Numbered from the stretch's first letter, positions 18,818 to 29,050 are shown. The stretch is 64,000 nucleotides of DNA from Pseudolysinimonas_A sp041984585 (GCA_041984585.1 JBHIXX010000004.1:41048-105047); one strand, 5' to 3'. A program made the numbers and translations. Notes: generated by a model not told the origin, from the sequence alone.

Positions 18818-19069
18818 TCACGTGTCGTCGTCCTCGAACCAGTCCGCGGCCTCGGCATCGAGGAGCGCCTTTGTGTACGCACTCAGCTGACCGAGGAATT
18901 CGACTCGGTTGTAGTGCTCGCCGGCCGACCTTGCACTCCACGTCCCGTCGTCGAGCTTGAAAAGTACGAACGCTGCGATCGGGGCCGTGCCGTCGGGAAT
19001 CGGCGCGATCTTCAGCTCGCCGAAGACCTCCTGCGCGTCGACCTCCGGCCGCGTCTCCTCCGTCGCCAT
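18818..19069 (-). CDS. Hypothetical protein, 83 aa, possible cassette gene
   Basis: An acidic 83-aa protein ('EEVDAQEVFG'-like N-terminal region, 'LFKLDDGTWSARSAGEHYNR' in the middle, ending 'EAADWFEDDDT'). I see no transmembrane segment or known motif and do not recognise a family. The start is taken at ATG 19069; GTG 19075 is also possible. It sits between two copies of the ychF 3' end. Codon usage is less G/C-biased than in the flanking core genes. Confidence 0.55.
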   Translation of the reverse strand: MATEETRPEVDAQEVFGELKIAPIPDGTAPIAAFVLFKLDDGTWSARSAGEHYNRVEFLGQLSAYTKALLDAEAADWFEDDDT

Positions 19070-19101
19070 GGCCACAGGGTAGCGGGGTGGGTGAAGCTAG
19101 C

Positions 19102-19142
19102 TCACGAACTGAACTGGAACTCCACCCGGCGGCGTCCTCGAT
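19102..19142 (-). repeat. Degenerate copy of the ychF 3' end (middle)
   Basis: The minus strand reads GTG GAG TTC CAG TTC AGT TCG TGA, encoding VEFQFSS and a stop. This compares with VEFRFNV and a stop at the true ychF end; 13 of the first 16 bases match. Its position, directly between two small genes, parallels the clearer distal copy. The match is short, so confidence is moderate. Confidence 0.5.
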
Positions 19143-19147
19143 GGAGT

Positions 19148-19558
19148 TCAGAAGTCAGCATCACGCAGACCCAGTTCATGCCACTTCGACCGAGCCGCTT
19201 CGTTTGGCAGCCACTCGAAGTCGAATCGCACGGGGGGACCTGGGGTTACCGACCGCAGTGGAAGCCCGAACAACCTCCGCTCGCTGATCTTGCTGGGTCC
19301 GGGGTGCTCGAAATGTCCGGAGTCAAGTTCACGCGCGACCCGCCAAGCGGGGCCGTAGTCCTCGAACTTCGGCTCACGGGAACCGTCGAGCCAGACGACC
19401 ACGAACCACAGCCACGGCTGCTTGGCCGGGAACCTCATCCGGAGCACCACACTTGCCAAGTGCCCGACGATCGAGCCGTCCACGGAGAGGGTGCCGACAC
19501 CGTGGTCGTAGCCGCTCAGCGACGGATCCGGCAACTCATAGCGGGCAGCATCGCTCAT
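19148..19558 (-). CDS. Hypothetical protein, 136 aa, possible cassette gene
   Basis: A 136-aa soluble protein, aromatic-rich, with 'KQPWLWFVVVWLDGSREPKF' near residue 50 and 'RFDFEWLPNEAARSKWHELG' near the C-terminus. The pattern suggests a small alpha/beta domain, but I do not recognise it. The start is the ATG at 19558; a GTG at 19576 would add six residues. It follows the ychF stop by about 33 nt in the same direction and is followed by a degenerate copy of the ychF 3' end. Confidence 0.55.
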   Translation of the reverse strand: MSDAARYELPDPSLSGYDHGVGTLSVDGSIVGHLASVVLRMRFPAKQPWLWFVVVWLDGSREPKFEDYGPAWRVARELDSGHFEHPGPSKISERRLFGLPLRSVTPGPPVRFDFEWLPNEAARSKWHELGLRDADF

Positions 19559-19591
19559 GCGGCGATCATGTCCCACGTGAAGTGAGCAGCG

Positions 19592-20668
<1,077 letters not shown>

Positions 20669-20679
20669 GGGTGTCGAGC

Positions 20680-21300
20680 CTATCCGCCGTCGGGCCGCGC
20701 GCCGTCCGGTCCGCCGCCGTCCGAACCCGCGTCCTCCGGCGCGGAGCCGGTCGCGGCATCCGCGGCGAGGGCGGCGAGATCGCCGGCGAACGCCTCGAGT
20801 CGGGATGCCCGCTCGGTCGCGTACGACGGGTCCTCCTCGACCCCGCGGGCGCGCTCGATCACGGCCCGGCCGATCTCGGCCCACGCCGAGTCGAGCGCCG
20901 AGTCGACCAGCTCCCGGGCCACGTCGCCGGCCGCGTCCTGCTCGAGCACCGCGGCGAGCCGTCGGAGCACCTGGCGGCGTCGGGAGCTGCGGTGCAGCTC
21001 GTCGCGCTCGTGCCGCGCGTCGACGTAGCCGCCCGCCTCGCGGCGCGCGGCCTCGTCCTGCTCCCCGGCGAGCTCGAGCAGCCGGGCGCGCGCCACGTCG
21101 ACGGCGGCCTCCACGTCGAGGTCGCGGCGGTCGCCGGCGGCCCGCACGATGAGGTGGTTCTTGACGGCCATGCGTGCGGCGCCGTGGGCCATCATCCGGC
21201 CGTCTTCGACGAGCTGCTCGATCGGCAGCTCGGGGGTGGGTTCGGGCTTGCGGAACCGGCCGATGATGCGCCGCGACACCCGCTTGCGGCGGAAGATCAC
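20680..21300 (-). CDS. Hypothetical helical protein
   Basis: A 206-aa protein, basic at the N-terminus ('FRRKRVSRRIIGRFRKPEP'), then a long charged, mostly helical region rich in Arg, Asp and Ala ('AGGYVDARHERDELHRSSRR') and a Gly/Ser/Asp-rich tail. No signal peptide, transmembrane segment or known motif. The GTG start at 21300 is the most plausible. It lies 11 nt upstream of ychF and may share its transcript. Function unknown. Confidence 0.65.
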   Translation of the reverse strand: MIFRRKRVSRRIIGRFRKPEPTPELPIEQLVEDGRMMAHGAARMAVKNHLIVRAAGDRRDLDVEAAVDVARARLLELAGEQDEAARREAGGYVDARHERDELHRSSRRRQVLRRLAAVLEQDAAGDVARELVDSALDSAWAEIGRAVIERARGVEEDPSYATERASRLEAFAGDLAALAADAATGSAPEDAGSDGGGPDGARPDGG

Positions 21301-21425
21301 GGCACGTCCTGGAACACGAGAGGAGCCTACGTCGTGCGGGGCCGCGAGGGCGCGGGAGTGGTCGGCTGGCGGGTTCCCGGCGCGCCCCGGGGCGCGCGTC
21401 GGACGCCCGTGCGAGAGTCGGAGTC

Positions 21426-22013
21426 GTGCCACTCGACTTCACCGCCATCGACTTCGAGACGGCCAACGGGTCCGCCGCGAGCGCCTGTTCGGTCGGTCTG
21501 GTGAAGGTGCGCGACGGCCAGGTGGTCGACAAGATCGGCTGGTTCATCCGTCCGCCGGCCGGCCACGACCACTTCGCCGAGTGGAACACCCGCATCCACG
21601 GCATCACGGCCGACATGATCGTCGACGCCCCCACCTGGGCCGAGCAGCTGGCCGACCTCACCGGGTTCGCCGGCGACGACGTGCTCGTCGCGCACAACGC
21701 CGGCTTCGACATGGGCGTGCTCAAGTCGGCGTGCACTGCGAGCGAGATCGCCGCCCCCGGCTACTCCTACCTGTGCAGCCTGCAGCTCGCGCGCAAGACC
21801 TACACGCTCGACTCCTACCGCCTGCCGGTGGTGGCGATGGCGGCGGGGTTCGAGGACTTCCCGCACCACGACGCGGTGGCGGATGCCGAGGCGTGCGCCG
21901 CGATCATCGTGCACGCCGCCGATCGGCTCGGCGCGATCGACCTGCCCGACCTGGCGCAGCTCGCCGCGATCCGGATCGGCTCGACCGCTCCGCCCGCGGC
22001 CGCCGTCGCCTGA
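21426..22013 (+). CDS. DnaQ-like 3'-5' exonuclease (DEDDh)
   Basis: A 195-aa exonuclease domain protein. All DEDDh motifs are visible: 'AIDFETANG' (Exo I, D9/E11), 'VAHNAGFDMGVL' (Exo II) and 'HHDAVADAEACA' (Exo III). It is a stand-alone domain similar to the epsilon subunit or to exonucleases that trim DNA ends. It starts at a GTG. No neighbour defines its pathway. Confidence 0.88.
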   Translation: MPLDFTAIDFETANGSAASACSVGLVKVRDGQVVDKIGWFIRPPAGHDHFAEWNTRIHGITADMIVDAPTWAEQLADLTGFAGDDVLVAHNAGFDMGVLKSACTASEIAAPGYSYLCSLQLARKTYTLDSYRLPVVAMAAGFEDFPHHDAVADAEACAAIIVHAADRLGAIDLPDLAQLAAIRIGSTAPPAAAVA

Positions 22014-22037
22014 CCCCGAGTCTCCGGCTCGCCTGGG

Positions 22038-22052
22038 CCCGAGTCCCTCGGG
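22038..22052 (+). terminator. Short hairpin between convergent genes
   Basis: CCCGAG-TCC-CTCGGG lies between the exonuclease gene and otsB, which converge. It is short and lacks a U tract, so a terminator role is only possible. Confidence 0.35.
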
Positions 22053-22091
22053 ACGAATCGCCGCGCCCCGTCGCGTTCTCGGCGGGCGGCC

Positions 22092-22859
22092 CTACCGGGC
22101 CGCGCGCAGGTCGGCGAGCCGGCCGAGCAGCTCGGCGAACGCCTCCGGGCTCGCGACCCGGAACGCGGCGGCGGTCTCCCCGTCGCCGACCTTCACCCCG
22201 ACATCCCCCGACTCCAGGGCCCGGAAACCGTCTTCGTCGGTCACATCGTCGCCCGCGAAGAACACCGCGTCGGCGCCGGTCCGGGCGCGCAGCATCCGCA
22301 CCGAGTCGCCCTTCGTCGTCGCCCGCACGCTGAACTCGAGGATGTGCTTGCCGCCGCGCACGGTGAGGCCGTCGAACTCCGCGAGCGCGCGGTCGCGGGC
22401 CTCGCGCTCCGCGGCGGCGGCGACGTCGGCGGACACGGCCCGGGTGTGCAGGGCGAAGCCGGCGGGCTTCACCTCCACCCACACGCCCTCCAGCGGGGCC
22501 GCCACCCGTTCGAGCAGCTCACCCAGCTCGCGCACCCGGCGCAGCTCGTCGTCGTCGAGGGTGGACTCCGGATGCCCCGGCTCGAGCCGCGCCTCCACCC
22601 CGTGCGATCCCACCAGCAGCACCTCGGGCGGCGGGTCGGCGACGGCGGTGAGGCTGGCGAGCGCCCGCCCGCTGATGAAGGCGACGGCCGTGTCAGCGCA
22701 GTCGAGCAGTCGCCGCACGGCCGCGCGGGAGGCGGGGAGCGCCCGCGCGTCCTCCGGACGGTCGACGTGCGGGGCGAGGGTGCCGTCGAAGTCGAGCGCG
22801 ACCAGCACGCGGTCCGCGGCGGCGAACCCGCGCAGCGCGGCGTCCAGCGGGTCGGTCAC
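22092..22859 (-). CDS. otsB: Trehalose-6-phosphate phosphatase
   Basis: A 255-aa HAD-superfamily phosphatase that removes phosphate from trehalose-6-phosphate. The HAD motif I is 'ALDFDGTLAPH', motif II 'AVAFISGRALAS', and the C-terminal motifs include 'VFFAGDDVTDEDGFRAL', which is the OtsB signature. The GTG start overlaps the otsA stop by 4 nt, so both are coupled. Trehalose is an osmoprotectant and a cell-wall glycolipid precursor in some actinobacteria. Confidence 0.93.
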   Translation of the reverse strand: MTDPLDAALRGFAAADRVLVALDFDGTLAPHVDRPEDARALPASRAAVRRLLDCADTAVAFISGRALASLTAVADPPPEVLLVGSHGVEARLEPGHPESTLDDDELRRVRELGELLERVAAPLEGVWVEVKPAGFALHTRAVSADVAAAAEREARDRALAEFDGLTVRGGKHILEFSVRATTKGDSVRMLRARTGADAVFFAGDDVTDEDGFRALESGDVGVKVGDGETAAAFRVASPEAFAELLGRLADLRAAR

Positions 22860-24295
22860 GAGTCGGTCGACTCGTCCGCCGCCCAGGTCGCGCGGGCGAG
22901 GGTGTCGAGGAAGCTGCGCGACCACTTCGCGACGTCGTTCTCGCGCACCTTCTTGCGCAGCGCCCGCATCCGTTTGCGCCGCTCGTCCTCGGGCATCTCC
23001 GCCGCGCGCACGATGGTGTTCTTCAACCCGTCGATGTCGTGCGGGTTGATGCGCAGGGCCGTCTTCAGCTCGTCGGCGGCGCCGGCGAACTCGCTGAGCA
23101 GCAGTACCCCGTCTTCGTCGAACCGCGCGGCGACGTACTCCTTGGCGACCAGGTTCATGCCGTCGCGCAGCGCGGTGACGAGCATGATGTCCGACGCCAG
23201 GTAGAGCGCCGCCATCTCCTCGCGCGGGAATCCGTGGTGCAGGTACTGCACCGCCGGGTGGCCGATGCGGCCGTAGTCGCCGTTGATGCGGCCGACGGTG
23301 AGCTCGATCTCGTCGCGCAGCTGCATGTAGGCGGCGACGCGCTCGCGGCTGGGGCTGGCGACCTGCACGAGGGTGACGTCCTCGACCGACATGCGGCCGT
23401 CGGCCAGCAGCTCGCCGAACGCCTTCAGCCGGTGGCGGATGCCCTTGGTGTAGTCGAGGCGGTCGACGCCGAGCATCACCGTCTTCGGGTTGCCCAGCTC
23501 CTCGCGGATCTGCTTGGCCCGGGCCTGCACCGACTCGCGCCGCGCCAGCTCCTCGAAGCCGGCCGAGTCGATGGAGATCGGGAACGCCTTCGAGATGACG
23601 GTTCGCGCCGGGGTCGTCGCGGTCGCCGGCACCTCGATGTCGTTGCCCTTGGTCGTGTACGAGAACAGCCGACGCACCGCGCGCGAGAAGTTGCCCGCGT
23701 CGGCGACGCGCTGGAACCCGACGACGTCGGCGCCGAGCAGCCCCTCGACGATCTGCGAGCGCCACGGCAGCTGCGAGAACAGGCCGTAGGCGGGGAACGG
23801 GATGTGGTTGAAGAACCCGATGTTGAGGTCGGGCCGGCGCTCGCGCAGCATCCGCGGCACGAGCTGCAGCTGGTAGTCGTGCACCCAGACGGTCGCGCCC
23901 GGCGACGCGATCGCGGCGGCCGCCGCGGCGAACCGCTCGTTGACCTTCACGTAGCGGTCCCACCAGATGCGGTGGTACGTCGGCTGGGCGATGACGTCGT
24001 GGTACAGCGGCCACAGGGTGTCGTTGCTGAAGCCCTCGTAGTAGCGCTCGATGTCCTCGGCGCTGAGCGGCACCGGGCGCACGTGGATGCCGCCGTGGTC
24101 GAACGGCTCGATCTGCTCGTCGGGCGACCCCGCCCAGCCGACCCAGGCGCCGTCGGCGTCGCGCATCACGGGCTCGAGGGCCGTCACCAGTCCCCCGGGC
24201 GACTGCTTCCAGGTGGGAGAACCGTCGGCGTCGATCACACGGTCGACCGGGAGACGGTTGGCGACGACGACGAAGCCGAAGCTGTCCGACGTCAT
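22856..24295 (-). CDS. otsA: Trehalose-6-phosphate synthase (GT20)
   Basis: A 479-aa GT20 glycosyltransferase that makes trehalose-6-phosphate from glucose-6-phosphate and a nucleotide glucose. Signature stretches: 'VVVANRLPVDR' at the N-terminus, 'WVHDYQLQLVPRMLRERRPD', 'LGVDRLDYTKGIRHRLKAF' and 'EYVAARFDEDGVLLLSEF'. I chose the ATG at 24295, which has TAGCGT exactly 7 nt upstream; a GTG nine bases earlier is less likely. It forms an otsA-otsB operon. Confidence 0.94.
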   Translation of the reverse strand: MTSDSFGFVVVANRLPVDRVIDADGSPTWKQSPGGLVTALEPVMRDADGAWVGWAGSPDEQIEPFDHGGIHVRPVPLSAEDIERYYEGFSNDTLWPLYHDVIAQPTYHRIWWDRYVKVNERFAAAAAAIASPGATVWVHDYQLQLVPRMLRERRPDLNIGFFNHIPFPAYGLFSQLPWRSQIVEGLLGADVVGFQRVADAGNFSRAVRRLFSYTTKGNDIEVPATATTPARTVISKAFPISIDSAGFEELARRESVQARAKQIREELGNPKTVMLGVDRLDYTKGIRHRLKAFGELLADGRMSVEDVTLVQVASPSRERVAAYMQLRDEIELTVGRINGDYGRIGHPAVQYLHHGFPREEMAALYLASDIMLVTALRDGMNLVAKEYVAARFDEDGVLLLSEFAGAADELKTALRINPHDIDGLKNTIVRAAEMPEDERRKRMRALRKKVRENDVAKWSRSFLDTLARATWAADESTDS

Positions 24296-24421
24296 GCCCG
24301 CCACGCTATCAGCCGCCCCTCCGGGCTCCCGGTGGGAGCGGGCGCCGCGGGACCGTCACGCGCATGAGAGCTTCCCGGGCGCGACATCCGTCCGACCCGT
24401 CCGCGGGATAGGTTGGTGCCG

Positions 24422-25303
24422 ATGATCCGGATCGGCATGAGCACCTCGTGCGTCTTCCCGCTGGGCGTCGAGCAGGCCTTCCGCCTGGGGCGCCTCGCCG
24501 GGTTCGACGGCATCGAGGTGATGGTGACCAACGACCCGGTCACCCAGGATCCGCAGGCGCTGACCACCCTCGCCGAGCGCTACGACATGCCGATCCTGTC
24601 GATCCACGCCCCCGTGCTGCTGCTCACCACCTTCGTCTGGGGGCGCGACCCGCAGGTCAAGCTGGAGAAGTCGGCGGAGCTCGCCGCGGATGTCGGGGCC
24701 GGCACGGTCGTCGTGCATCCGCCGTTCCGCTGGCAGTCCGGGTACGCACAGGACTTCGAGCGGATCGTGCGGCAGACCGCCGAGACGTCGAAGGTGGAGA
24801 TCGCCGTCGAGAACATGTTCCCGTGGAAGGTCGGCGGGAAGAACCTGAAGGCCTACGCGCCGAGCCCCGACCCGCTCGACATGGACGTCGACTCGATGAC
24901 GCTCGACTTCTCGCACGCCTCGCTCACCGGTCGCGACTCGCTCGAGTACGCCCAGTCGATGGGCGACAAGCTGCGCCACATCCACCTCTGCGACGGCACC
25001 CGGTCGGTCGACGAGGGCAACATCTACGACGAGCACCTGATCCCGGGGCGCGGTACCGAGCCGGTCGCCGAGACGCTCGACTGGCTCGCCTCGCGGCACT
25101 GGGCGGGATCGGTGGTGGCCGAGGTGAACCTGCGCAAGGCGAAAGACGAGGAGAGTCGCCTCGACGGCCTCACCGAGACGGTCGCCTTCGCGAAGGAGCA
25201 CGTCGGGCAGGAGCACGCCGTGCGCGACCCGCTCGACCACGGGGCCGAGGCGATCACGCGCAAGAGCGTGCGCAAGGCGCGCCGGGCGGCATCCCGCTCC
25301 TGA
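24422..25303 (+). CDS. Sugar phosphate isomerase/epimerase-like TIM-barrel protein
   Basis: A 293-aa AP-endonuclease-2/xylose isomerase-like TIM barrel. Metal-ligand positions are visible in 'SIHAPVLLLTTFVW', 'TVVVHPPFRWQS' (His), 'IAVENMFPWKVGG' (Glu), 'LDFSHASLTG' (Asp/His), 'HIHLCDGTRS' (His) and 'VVAEVNLRK' (Glu). The reaction cannot be told from the sequence. The start has TAGGTT 7 nt upstream of the ATG. It diverges from otsA. Confidence 0.82.
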   Translation: MIRIGMSTSCVFPLGVEQAFRLGRLAGFDGIEVMVTNDPVTQDPQALTTLAERYDMPILSIHAPVLLLTTFVWGRDPQVKLEKSAELAADVGAGTVVVHPPFRWQSGYAQDFERIVRQTAETSKVEIAVENMFPWKVGGKNLKAYAPSPDPLDMDVDSMTLDFSHASLTGRDSLEYAQSMGDKLRHIHLCDGTRSVDEGNIYDEHLIPGRGTEPVAETLDWLASRHWAGSVVAEVNLRKAKDEESRLDGLTETVAFAKEHVGQEHAVRDPLDHGAEAITRKSVRKARRAASRS

Positions 25304-25417
25304 CGGCGTCGCCGCGCCGGGCCGACCCCGACGTCGACCGACTCCGGGAATCCGCTGGGCATCCCGGTGCGCTCCCGCCGGTGCGCGGGTAGCGTTGCCC
25401 GTGACCTCGGAGGTGGA

Positions 25418-25609
25418 ATGCGCAAGTTCCTGTTCAACGCGGGCGTGCTCGGCGCCCTGTTCGGTGGCGTCGGCGTCGTGCGGACCACGATGAGCGGACC
25501 GCGCGACTGGCGCCTGGTGCTCATGTGGGTCGCCTGGGCGATCGGCGTCGCGATCGCGGTCGGCACCGTGATCGAGGACACCAAGGAGCTCGAGGAGGAC
25601 ACCTGGTGA
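25418..25609 (+). CDS. Small membrane protein, 63 aa
   Basis: A 63-aa protein with a Gly-rich hydrophobic N-terminal segment ('NAGVLGALFGGVGVV') and a second transmembrane segment ('LVLMWVAWAIGVAIAVGTVI'), ending with an acidic tail 'EDTKELEEDTW'. It starts at an ATG after GGAGGTGG. Its stop overlaps the following membrane protein gene (GTGA). I do not recognise a family; the two proteins probably act together. Confidence 0.72.
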   Translation: MRKFLFNAGVLGALFGGVGVVRTTMSGPRDWRLVLMWVAWAIGVAIAVGTVIEDTKELEEDTW

Positions 25610-25911
25610 TCGACTTCCCCGGATTCGGAGGCCCGTTCGCGCGGATCCTCGACCTCATCCAGGGCCTGGCGACCGCCGTCGGCATGGTCATCCTGCTGCT
25701 GGTCTGGATCGCGCTGCTCGTGCTGCTCGTTCGGTTCCTGTGGTTCGGCACGAAGGCGGCGCAGCGCTACCTGGCCGTGAACCCGGCCCCGGATGCCGCT
25801 CCCGGTGCCCCGACGGACCCCGCGCCGACGGCGCCCTCGGCTCCCGCGCGCGGCACGAAGACCGGCACCGCGAAGTCGTCGGGCACCACGAAGAAGCCGG
25901 CCGCGGGCTGA
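25606..25911 (+). CDS. Small membrane protein with Pro/Ala/Lys-rich tail, 101 aa
   Basis: A 101-aa protein: one strong transmembrane segment (about residues 25-48, 'VGMVILLLVWIALLVLLVRF'), then a cytoplasmic or extracytoplasmic Pro/Ala/Thr-rich, later Lys-rich tail. The GTG overlaps the stop of the upstream 63-aa gene and has GAGGAGG upstream. No known domain. Coupling implies a joint role at the membrane. Confidence 0.72.
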   Translation: MIDFPGFGGPFARILDLIQGLATAVGMVILLLVWIALLVLLVRFLWFGTKAAQRYLAVNPAPDAAPGAPTDPAPTAPSAPARGTKTGTAKSSGTTKKPAAG

Positions 25912-25999
25912 CCCCCGCACCTCGGTAGGCTGGCCCCGCCGGGTCGAGCCGCCGACGGCCCCTCGCCGTCTTCGACCGCGGCCGGAAACGGACACCCGC

Positions 26000-27226
26000 G
26001 TGGGTCTCTCCAGCTACCGCTCCCTGCTGCTCGACGGCGGCGCCTGGCGCTTCAGCCTCGCCGGATGGGTGGCCCGCCTCTACCGGGTCGGGTCGGTCGT
26101 CGGCGTCGTGCTGCTGCTCACCGCCACCGGAACCGACTTCGCCCTGGCCGGCATCGCATCCGCCGCGGTGATCGTCGGCGCCGCGATCGGCGGCCCCGCC
26201 TGGGCGCGCCTCGCCGACCGCGCCGGCCAGCGCGTGGCCCTCCCGCTCGCCGCGCTCGCGCCGGTTCTCGCGACCGGCGGATTCGTGCTCGCCTCGACGC
26301 AGGCGCCGCTGGTGTGGCTGCCCGCGGCGGTCGCCATGGGGCTCGCCACCGCCGACCCGGGCGGATTCGTGCGCGCCCGGTGGATGCACCTGCTGCCCGA
26401 CCGCGACCGACGCCACACCGCGCTCGCCCTCGAGTCGGCGAACGACGAGATGGGCTTCCTGCTCGGCCTGCCGGTGGTCGCGCTCGTGGCCGCGTGGTCA
26501 CCGGTCGGCGGACTGCTCGGCGCCGCCGGGGCGGGAGCGATCGGACTGCTCGCCCTGCGCGCCCTCGGCGCGTCGATCCCCCCGGTGACCCGGTCGGGCA
26601 GCCGGGCCGACCGCGCCCGCGACCTGGGCCGCGACTGGCGGGCGTGGCTACCCGTCGGCGTCGCGCCGACCCTTCCCGCCTTCCTCGGCGTCGGCTCGGT
26701 GTTCGGCTTCGTCAACCTCAGCGGCATCGCGGTCGCGGACGCCGCCGGCGTCCCGGAGGTCTCCGGGGTCGTCATCGGCGTGCTCTCTCTCGGCGCCGTC
26801 GCCGCGGGACTGCTCTGGGGCGCGTTCGGCTCCCGGGTGCCGCCGGCGTGGCGGCTCGTCGTCGCGACGGGGCTCTTCGCCGCGCTCGTGCCGCTGCTCG
26901 GCGTCGGACACGACCCGCTGACCTACGGCGTGCTCGCCGCGATCGCAGGAGCGGGCCTCACCCCGCTGATGATCGCGACGACGGCCGCGATCGAAGAGCG
27001 CACGCCGGTGGCCACCCTCACCGTCGCGCTCACCTGGCCGGCGGTGGCGATGTCGGCCGGGAGCGCGATCGGCTCGACCCTCGCCGGCGCCACGATCGAG
27101 TCGGCCGGGGTGACCGGCACCTGGTGGATCCCGCTCGTCTCGGTCGCGCTCGCGCTCGTCAGCCTGGTCCTCGCCGCGGTGACCCGCCGCGACTCGATCG
27201 GAGCACCCGTCTACGCTCGACGGTGA
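26000..27226 (+). CDS. MFS-type transporter
   Basis: A 408-aa polytopic protein with about 12 hydrophobic segments and the MFS loop 2-3 motif ('GGPAWARLADRAGQRVALPL') in the first half, then 'ALESANDEMGFLLGLPVVAL' before the central loop and a similar second half. It is close to uncharacterised actinobacterial MFS exporters. Substrate unknown. I chose GTG 26000 because the first transmembrane segment follows shortly; the frame is open further upstream without support. Confidence 0.82.
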   Translation: MGLSSYRSLLLDGGAWRFSLAGWVARLYRVGSVVGVVLLLTATGTDFALAGIASAAVIVGAAIGGPAWARLADRAGQRVALPLAALAPVLATGGFVLASTQAPLVWLPAAVAMGLATADPGGFVRARWMHLLPDRDRRHTALALESANDEMGFLLGLPVVALVAAWSPVGGLLGAAGAGAIGLLALRALGASIPPVTRSGSRADRARDLGRDWRAWLPVGVAPTLPAFLGVGSVFGFVNLSGIAVADAAGVPEVSGVVIGVLSLGAVAAGLLWGAFGSRVPPAWRLVVATGLFAALVPLLGVGHDPLTYGVLAAIAGAGLTPLMIATTAAIEERTPVATLTVALTWPAVAMSAGSAIGSTLAGATIESAGVTGTWWIPLVSVALALVSLVLAAVTRRDSIGAPVYARR

Positions 27227-27252
27227 CCGTCCGATGAGGAGGCCGCCGACGC

Positions 27253-27921
27253 ATGGACCAGCGACACCGGGACTACGCCGACTACTACCGCGTGCGCGCC
27301 GAGCGCGCGGCCGCATCCGCCAGCGCGAGGCGCCGGGCGCCGCTGGAGCGGGACCGGGCGGATGCGATCGCCGCGGCCGCGGGGCTCGAGCAGCTCGAAC
27401 TGATCGAACGCGAGGGGCGGTTCGGTGACCGCATCGCCGCCGCCACCGCCGCGGACCAGGCTGAGGCGCGGAGGGACGGGCACCGCGCCCTCGACGAGCA
27501 CGTGCGGGCCGCGGTCGAGCACGACATCCTGACGGCGGTGGAGGGGCTCGACGACGTGACCGCCGTGATGTCCGCGGTGGCCGACATCGAGGCCGACGGC
27601 CGGCTGCGCATCACCCTCGACGAGTTCCACCGGGTGTTCGCCGACGCGATCGACCTGCTCGAGGAGCTCGAGTGCGCGGAGCGCGCCGACCTGCCCGCCG
27701 AACACGAGGCGTGGCGCGCGGAGTACGTCGCCGACCTCGAGTCCGCGATCGCCGACAGCCACGCGCGCGCGACCGAGCAGGCGCGGGCGCTCGATCCCGC
27801 GTGGACCTTCGACCCCGGGATCGCGACGGAACCGCGCCACCGGCGGATGATCCCGCTCGACGACGACGCCGCATCCCGGCACCTGGAGCGCTACCTCCGC
27901 ATCGTCGAGGCGGTCCGCTGA
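27253..27921 (+). CDS. Hypothetical helical protein, first of a coupled pair
   Basis: A 222-aa, strongly charged, predicted all-helical protein ('YYRVRAERAAASASARRR' near the N-terminus; 'RATEQARALDPAWTFDPG' near the C-terminus). No signal peptide, transmembrane segment or catalytic motif. ATG is preceded by GAGGAGG. Its stop overlaps the ATG of the next gene (TGATG). I do not recognise a family. Position next to tRNA-Lys does not define a role. Confidence 0.7.
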   Translation: MDQRHRDYADYYRVRAERAAASASARRRAPLERDRADAIAAAAGLEQLELIEREGRFGDRIAAATAADQAEARRDGHRALDEHVRAAVEHDILTAVEGLDDVTAVMSAVADIEADGRLRITLDEFHRVFADAIDLLEELECAERADLPAEHEAWRAEYVADLESAIADSHARATEQARALDPAWTFDPGIATEPRHRRMIPLDDDAASRHLERYLRIVEAVR

Positions 27922-29036
27922 TGGCCGTCGACCCGTCGATCTCCGAGCCGATGGTCGCGTCGCTGCGCGAGATGCTGCAGGGCGCGCCGCGCACCGACGC
28001 CACGGCGGATGCGGTGGCCGCGATGGAGGCCGTGCTCGCCCGCTTCGACGAGATCGCGGCGAGCGCCGGCGGCATCGAGGATCTGATGGCCGCGGTGACC
28101 ACCGAGGACCTCTACCAGAGGTTCTCCACCGCGTACACCGAGGCGGCCACCGCGGCCGCGCGGTCGGCGGCGCCCGCCGGCGGTGACGACGACGACGAGG
28201 ACGCGCGCCTGCTCGCCGACCACCTGGCCGCACTCACCGGCGTGCGCGACGACGCGACCACCCCGGATGCGGTGCGCGCCGCGCTGGACCGCGCGCTCGA
28301 GCTTGGCGCGTCGGGCATCTCGTACCCGGTGTTCCTGCGCCGCCTCGAGGAGGAGGGCATCGCCGACGCGATGCAGGGCGAGGTGCTCGTGCGCGACGGG
28401 GTCGTGACCCTGGGCCGGATCGCCGCCGAGCAGCACCAGCCGATCGACCTCGACCGCGAGCTCGCCGCGCTGGCCGAGTTCGACCGCCTCGCGGCGGCGG
28501 GGGCGCACGGGGCGCCCGATCCGCTCGACCTCGAGATCGCGCTGCGCGCGGTCGCGGCCGAGCACTCCGCCCGGGGCCGGCACGCGACGGCGGTGCGTGA
28601 GCGGGTGCTCCGGATGCTCGACCAGGTGGTCGACTGGCTCGACGCGCACGGGGCCTTCGCCCCGATGGACGAGCGCTGGCGCACCGACGACGCGACCCGC
28701 ACCCGGCGACTGATCGAACGCAGTCGGGCGACCCTGCCCGGCCTGTTCGCGCAGCGCGAGCGGCAGCTGCGCGAGTCGTTCGGCCTCGGCTTCGTCGAGG
28801 GCCTCGAGCACGACGCGGTCGTCACCGAGATGCGCGCGCGCCGACTGATGCACTCCGACGAGCGGATCGCGCTGGCCGTGCGCACGGTCGACGGGATGAC
28901 CCCGGGCGCGACGCCCGACGCCGAGCTGGTCGCCGAGACCGAGCGCCTGGTCGACTCGGGGGCGCGCTGGCGGGCGGGACTCGGCGATCCGGTGCCCCTG
29001 CCGATGCCCGCCGAACTCGGTGGGGCCGAGGGCTGA
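27921..29036 (+). CDS. Hypothetical helical protein, second of a coupled pair
   Basis: A 371-aa acidic, largely helical soluble protein. An acidic run (DDDDED) near residue 90 separates an N-terminal helical part from a larger domain with 'LRRLEEEGIADAMQGEVLVR' and 'RATLPGLFAQRERQLRESFG'. No known motif is seen. Translation is coupled to the preceding 222-aa gene by TGATG, so the two probably form one complex or pathway. A hairpin terminator follows at 29051-29090. Confidence 0.7.
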   Translation: MAVDPSISEPMVASLREMLQGAPRTDATADAVAAMEAVLARFDEIAASAGGIEDLMAAVTTEDLYQRFSTAYTEAATAAARSAAPAGGDDDDEDARLLADHLAALTGVRDDATTPDAVRAALDRALELGASGISYPVFLRRLEEEGIADAMQGEVLVRDGVVTLGRIAAEQHQPIDLDRELAALAEFDRLAAAGAHGAPDPLDLEIALRAVAAEHSARGRHATAVRERVLRMLDQVVDWLDAHGAFAPMDERWRTDDATRTRRLIERSRATLPGLFAQRERQLRESFGLGFVEGLEHDAVVTEMRARRLMHSDERIALAVRTVDGMTPGATPDAELVAETERLVDSGARWRAGLGDPVPLPMPAELGGAEG

Positions 29037-29050
29037 GGCCGCGCAAGGAG

